Below, piece by piece: positions 60,878 to 64,000 of a stretch of 64,000 nucleotides of DNA; the first letter of the stretch is position 1; every line of letters starts with the position of its first letter. This DNA comes from Nitrospirillum sp034653275 (GTDB taxonomy: Bacteria; Pseudomonadota; Alphaproteobacteria; Azospirillales; Azospirillaceae), in assembly GCF_034653275.1 (NCBI RefSeq), contig NZ_JAYEES010000001.1, positions 558,001 through 622,000 of the forward strand. The letters run 5' to 3'. The position numbers and the translations under genes were made by a program. The notes beneath the pieces were generated by a model. The model had not been told where the DNA came from and made no database searches. It saw nothing but the letters and a program-made list of their open reading frames with translations.

Positions 60878-60911
60878 GGGCGCGGCCTTGGATGGTCTGG
60901 GGTTGAAAGGC

Positions 60912-63125
60912 TCAGAAGGCGAAGTTGGCGGTGAACTGGACCGTGCGGCCCTCGCCCGGGACCAGGTGGGCCGGGTGGATCTGGTCGACGTAGTCGCGGT
61001 CGGTCAGGTTGATGATGTTGGCCTGGATGCTGATCTTTTCCGTGATGTCGTACTTGGCCATGGCGTTGAAGGTGACATAGCCGGGCACGGTGTTGATCAG
61101 GTTGGTGGCCGCCACCGGGCTGGAGCTGCCGATGCGCTGCGACACGGCGTTGGCGCCGCCGCCGATCTGCAGCTGGTGCGTCACCTGGTAGGTGGTCCAC
61201 AGGTTGAAGGTGTGGTGCGGCACGTTCGGCAGGGCGCGGCCCACCTGGCTGAAGGTGGTCGACTTGATGACCCGGCCGTCCATGTAGGCGTAGCTGGTGC
61301 TGACCTGCCAGTCCTCGGTGATGCGGCCCGTCACCTCCAGCTCCACGCCCCGCACCTTCTGGTCGCCGCCCAGGACGTTCAGGGCGGAGTTGTTAGGGTC
61401 GGTGACGCGGGCGTTGTCCTTTTCCGTCTGGAACAGGGCGGTGCGCACGCTCAGCGCGTCGTGCAGCAGGTCGATCTTGCCGCCGACCTCATAGGTCTTG
61501 TTGCTTTCCGGGTCCAGGTTGGCCGTGGCGGCGGACAGCGACAGCTGCTCGGCCGACGGGTTGAACGAGGTGCCGAAGCTGGCGTAGAGGCTGCTTTCCG
61601 GCGTGGGCTTGAACACCAGCGAGGCACGGCCGGACGGCAGGCTGTCGGTGCGGGAGAAGGCGGCGGCCGCCGGGGCCACGGTCTGCGTGTAGTCCGTGTC
61701 CAGGTGGTCGTAGCGGAAGCCGCCGACCAGCGACCACTGCTCGTTGAACTTGATGGTGTCGACGGCGAACACCGCCACCGTGTCCACCGTGGTGCTGACG
61801 CGGGACGAGATGGCGCCCACGCCGGCGAAGGCCTGGTACTCGTTGGGGTTCAGCAGGGTGGTGTTGGGCACCCCGCTCCACGCGGTGCGCGTCGGGTCCG
61901 AGGTTTCGCGCGACAGTTCCACGCCCGCCACCAGATGGTGTTCCAGGAAGCCAGTGTTGAACCGGGCTGAGGCCGTGGCCTGGTCGTCCAGGGTGGTTTC
62001 CACGCTGCGCACGGTGATGGCGTTGCGCTTGATGGCCACGCCGGACAGCGGGCCGACCGTGGCCGGCGTCACATTGGCGTTCACCAGCTGCGGCTCGGTG
62101 ATGCGCACGTTGCGGTAATAATTGCCGTAGCGGAACTGGTTTTCCAGGGTGACGCCGGACGTCAGGTCGTGCTGCACGTCGGCGGTCACGACATTGGCGT
62201 CGGTCTTCAGGTAATCGCTGTGGAAACCGTAATAGGTGCGGTAGTCCACCGGCGCCGGCTTGCCCAGCAGGAAGGGGATGCCGTAGTCCGGCCGGTCGTC
62301 CTCCGACTGGTGCAGATAGCTGATGGTGACGCGGGTGGGCGTGCCGATGCCGAAGGCGACGCTGGGGGCGAAGCCGTAGCGCTCATTCTTGGCGCCGTCG
62401 CGGCCCTCGACGAAGCTGCTGGTGCCCATGGCGTTCAGGCGGACGGCGGTGGTGGCGTCGATGGCGCGGTCCACGTCGGCGGTCAGGCGCTTCATGCCAT
62501 CGGTGCCCAGGCCGGCGGTGCCGGCGGTGATGGCCTCCAGCGTCGGCGTCTTGCTCACCTGGTTGATGGTGCCGCCGGTGGACCCGCGGCCGAACATGGC
62601 GCTATCCGGGCCCTTCAGCACCTCGGCCGACTGATAATTGAAGCTGTCGCGGTAATAGCTGCCGAAATCGCGCAGGCCGTCCAGGAAGATGTCGGACCGG
62701 GCGCTGAAGCCGCGCAGGGTCAGGCTGTCGCCCTGGGCGCCGCCCTCACCGGCCGCCAGGCTGATGCCGGCCACGTTGCGCAGGGCGTCGCGCAGGGTGG
62801 TGACGCCCTGGTCCTTCATCTCCTGGCCGGAGATGACGGTGACGGACTGCGGGGTGTCCAGCAGCTTTTCCGTCAGCTTCACGTTGGACGACCGTTCCGT
62901 GCGGTAGTCCTGCGCCGGCGCGGCATCCTGGTCCTGCACCGACAGGGTGGGCAGCTGGCCCGTGGTCCCCTGGGTGGCGGGCGCCGTCGCCGTCTGGGCC
63001 TGCGCGCCCAGGGAAAGAAGGGCCCCGCCGGCCAGGCCGACGCTGGCCAGCCCCAGGGCGGTGCGCGCCAGCGTGCGCGGCGCCTTGGCCCGGCTGGCGA
63101 TGATGATGTTGCGGTTGCTCGACAT
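60912..63125 (-). CDS. TonB-dependent siderophore receptor (PiuA/Fiu-like)
   Basis: A 737-aa outer-membrane receptor. The ATG at 63125 follows GGGGA; a GTG at 63137 is the alternative. Signal peptide ends GAQAQ. The TonB box region is PTLSVQDQ, and the plug reads TEKLLDTPQSVTVISGQEMK, TLRGFSARSDIFLDGLRDFG, SAEVLKGPDSAMFGRGSTGG. The barrel ends VPGEGRTVQFTANFAF with terminal Phe. Plug features fit the catecholate-type receptors Fiu/PiuA. First gene of an operon with piuC-like, PepSY, exbB, exbD and tonB genes. A Fur-box-like site lies 137 bases upstream. Confidence 0.93.
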   Translation of the reverse strand: MSSNRNIIIASRAKAPRTLARTALGLASVGLAGGALLSLGAQAQTATAPATQGTTGQLPTLSVQDQDAAPAQDYRTERSSNVKLTEKLLDTPQSVTVISGQEMKDQGVTTLRDALRNVAGISLAAGEGGAQGDSLTLRGFSARSDIFLDGLRDFGSYYRDSFNYQSAEVLKGPDSAMFGRGSTGGTINQVSKTPTLEAITAGTAGLGTDGMKRLTADVDRAIDATTAVRLNAMGTSSFVEGRDGAKNERYGFAPSVAFGIGTPTRVTISYLHQSEDDRPDYGIPFLLGKPAPVDYRTYYGFHSDYLKTDANVVTADVQHDLTSGVTLENQFRYGNYYRNVRITEPQLVNANVTPATVGPLSGVAIKRNAITVRSVETTLDDQATASARFNTGFLEHHLVAGVELSRETSDPTRTAWSGVPNTTLLNPNEYQAFAGVGAISSRVSTTVDTVAVFAVDTIKFNEQWSLVGGFRYDHLDTDYTQTVAPAAAAFSRTDSLPSGRASLVFKPTPESSLYASFGTSFNPSAEQLSLSAATANLDPESNKTYEVGGKIDLLHDALSVRTALFQTEKDNARVTDPNNSALNVLGGDQKVRGVELEVTGRITEDWQVSTSYAYMDGRVIKSTTFSQVGRALPNVPHHTFNLWTTYQVTHQLQIGGGANAVSQRIGSSSPVAATNLINTVPGYVTFNAMAKYDITEKISIQANIINLTDRDYVDQIHPAHLVPGEGRTVQFTANFAF

Positions 63126-63261
63126 GACGGTCCCCACCTTATGCCACGCTATGTGGTTGGCTCCCCGCGCGGATCCCGGCTATCGAGCTCCGCGGTTATA
63201 CCCCTTGTTAAGATTGCGATCGACTCTTATTTGCCGATTTGCCGCCTGTCAACGGGCTGAT

Positions 63262-63280
63262 GAGACTGATTATCAAAATC
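63262..63280. promoter_or_regulatory. Fur-box-like site
   Basis: GAGACTGATTATCAAAATC matches the classical 19-base Fur consensus at 14 positions. It lies between the siderophore-receptor operon and arsH, nearer the receptor start, and would link that operon to iron status. Confidence 0.6.
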
Positions 63281-63397
63281 CATCGAAGGGGCCCGCATGG
63301 CAGTGTTGCGACGCGGCAAAATGGGAAGGGGTGGGTGTTTGACGCAACCGATCCGGCGCTGTTGACAATTCGATATTTGTGGAATTATCGTATCGAC

Positions 63398-64000
63398 ATG
63401 ACTGACCTGCCGAACATCGACCTTGCCCGGTTCGACCTCCCCGACCTGGACAAGCTTACGCCCAAGCGGATTTCCACCCATCCGCCACGGATCCTGCTGC
63501 TCTACGGTTCACTGCGGGAGCGGTCCTACAGCCGTTTCCTGACGCAGGAGGCCGCCCGCCTGCTGCAGCGGTTCGGGTGCGAGACCCGCATCTTCGACCC
63601 CACCGGCCTGCCATTGCCCGACAGCGTGCCGCCCACCCACCCCAAGGTCGCGGAACTGCGTGAGCTTTCCATCTGGTCCGAGGGCCAGGTGTGGTGCTCG
63701 CCGGAGCGCCACGGCACCCTGACCGGCGTGTTCAAGAGCCAGATCGACTGGCTGCCCCTGGAGACGGGCAGCGTCCGGCCCACCCAGGGCCGTACCCTGG
63801 CGGTGATGCAGGTGTCCGGCGGCAGCCAGTCGTTCAACGCGGTGAACGCCATGCGGGTGCTGGGCCGCTGGATGCGCATGGTCACCATTCCCAACCAGTC
63901 GTCGGTGGCCAAGGCCTATCAGGAGTTTGACGACGACGGCCGCATGAAGCCGTCCTCCTACTACGACCGCGTCGTGGACGTGATGGAGGAACTGGTGAAG
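63398..64000 (+). CDS. arsH: ArsH-type NADPH-dependent FMN reductase, 3' end cut by window edge
   Basis: The frame is open from the ATG at 63398 to the right edge (201 residues). The FMN-binding loop is LLLYGSLRERSYSRFLTQEA and the conserved middle reads WSEGQVWCSPERHGTLTGVF, KSQIDWLPLETGSVRPTQGR and VSGGSQSFNAVNAMRVLGRW, characteristic of ArsH. ArsH oxidises trivalent organoarsenicals and usually belongs to an ars operon, probably continuing to the right. An imperfect inverted repeat (CGATA...TATCG) at 63371-63395 is a possible ArsR operator. Confidence 0.9.
   Translation, partial: MTDLPNIDLARFDLPDLDKLTPKRISTHPPRILLLYGSLRERSYSRFLTQEAARLLQRFGCETRIFDPTGLPLPDSVPPTHPKVAELRELSIWSEGQVWCSPERHGTLTGVFKSQIDWLPLETGSVRPTQGRTLAVMQVSGGSQSFNAVNAMRVLGRWMRMVTIPNQSSVAKAYQEFDDDGRMKPSSYYDRVVDVMEELVK

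Noticed and set aside
1..64000. CRISPR array or prophage
   Set aside because: No regularly spaced short repeats, and no capsid, terminase, portal or phage integrase genes.

Overview
The window looks like the chromosome of a high-GC alphaproteobacterium, probably of the Rhodospirillales (Azospirillum/Nitrospirillum-like). This is inferred from MucR/Ros-type regulators, strong GC bias at third codon positions, an ImuA remnant, and lactate (LutABC/LldP) and PiuC/PiuB-style iron-uptake gene arrangements. The species cannot be named from sequence alone.

Layout. Positions 1-2,700 (minus strand) hold a tightly packed operon: a protein with two FlbD-like units, a 57-aa membrane protein, a protein with an HEVLE motif, and a Tat-lipoprotein amidohydrolase cut by the window edge. 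An S1/P1 nuclease follows on plus. From about 3.7 to 21.9 kb the DNA is an accessory island of mixed base composition. It contains (i) an AT-rich, overlapping three-gene operon (HExxH protein, unknown protein, SIR2-like NADase) that reads like an anti-phage system; (ii) two MucR paralogues, a 130-bp MITE, three copies of a 58-bp hairpin repeat, IS256/IS3/IS5 fragments, a truncated SRAP gene and a decayed imuA; (iii) a complete RiPP cluster with two GG-leader precursor peptides, a secreted protein, an MvdD-like ATP-grasp ligase, an HlyD protein and a C39-peptidase ABC exporter.

From 21.9 to 28.1 kb there is a pair of FtsX/MacB-type permeases behind a sigma54-type promoter with two upstream palindromes (the second permease is frameshifted), a CadC-like regulator and an NTF2-like secreted protein. 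From 28.2 to 38.9 kb an alpha/beta hydrolase and a P1-family peptidase lie next to an operon of TonB receptor, TTC38-like TPR protein, a fused substrate-binding-protein/permease, a second permease and a double ATPase. This probably imports a peptide-like compound across both membranes.

From 39 to 42.2 kb there are a small membrane protein, a GNAT acetyltransferase and an AT-rich AIPR-family abortive-infection gene. From 42.4 to 56.8 kb is a carbon-metabolism block: malate synthase G, a D-lactate dehydrogenase, LutC, LutB and LutA on minus, lactate permease on plus, and a GntR/LldR regulator. The same operator-like palindrome lies in front of lutA, lldP and the regulator. A histidine phosphatase, an unknown protein and an S41-like protein lie between lldP and the regulator.

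From 56.9 to 63.1 kb an iron-uptake operon runs on minus: siderophore receptor, PKHD-type hydroxylase, PepSY membrane protein, ExbB, ExbD, TonB, with a Fur-box-like site upstream. An ArsH flavoprotein gene on plus runs off the right edge. No CRISPR array, rRNA or confident tRNA was seen.
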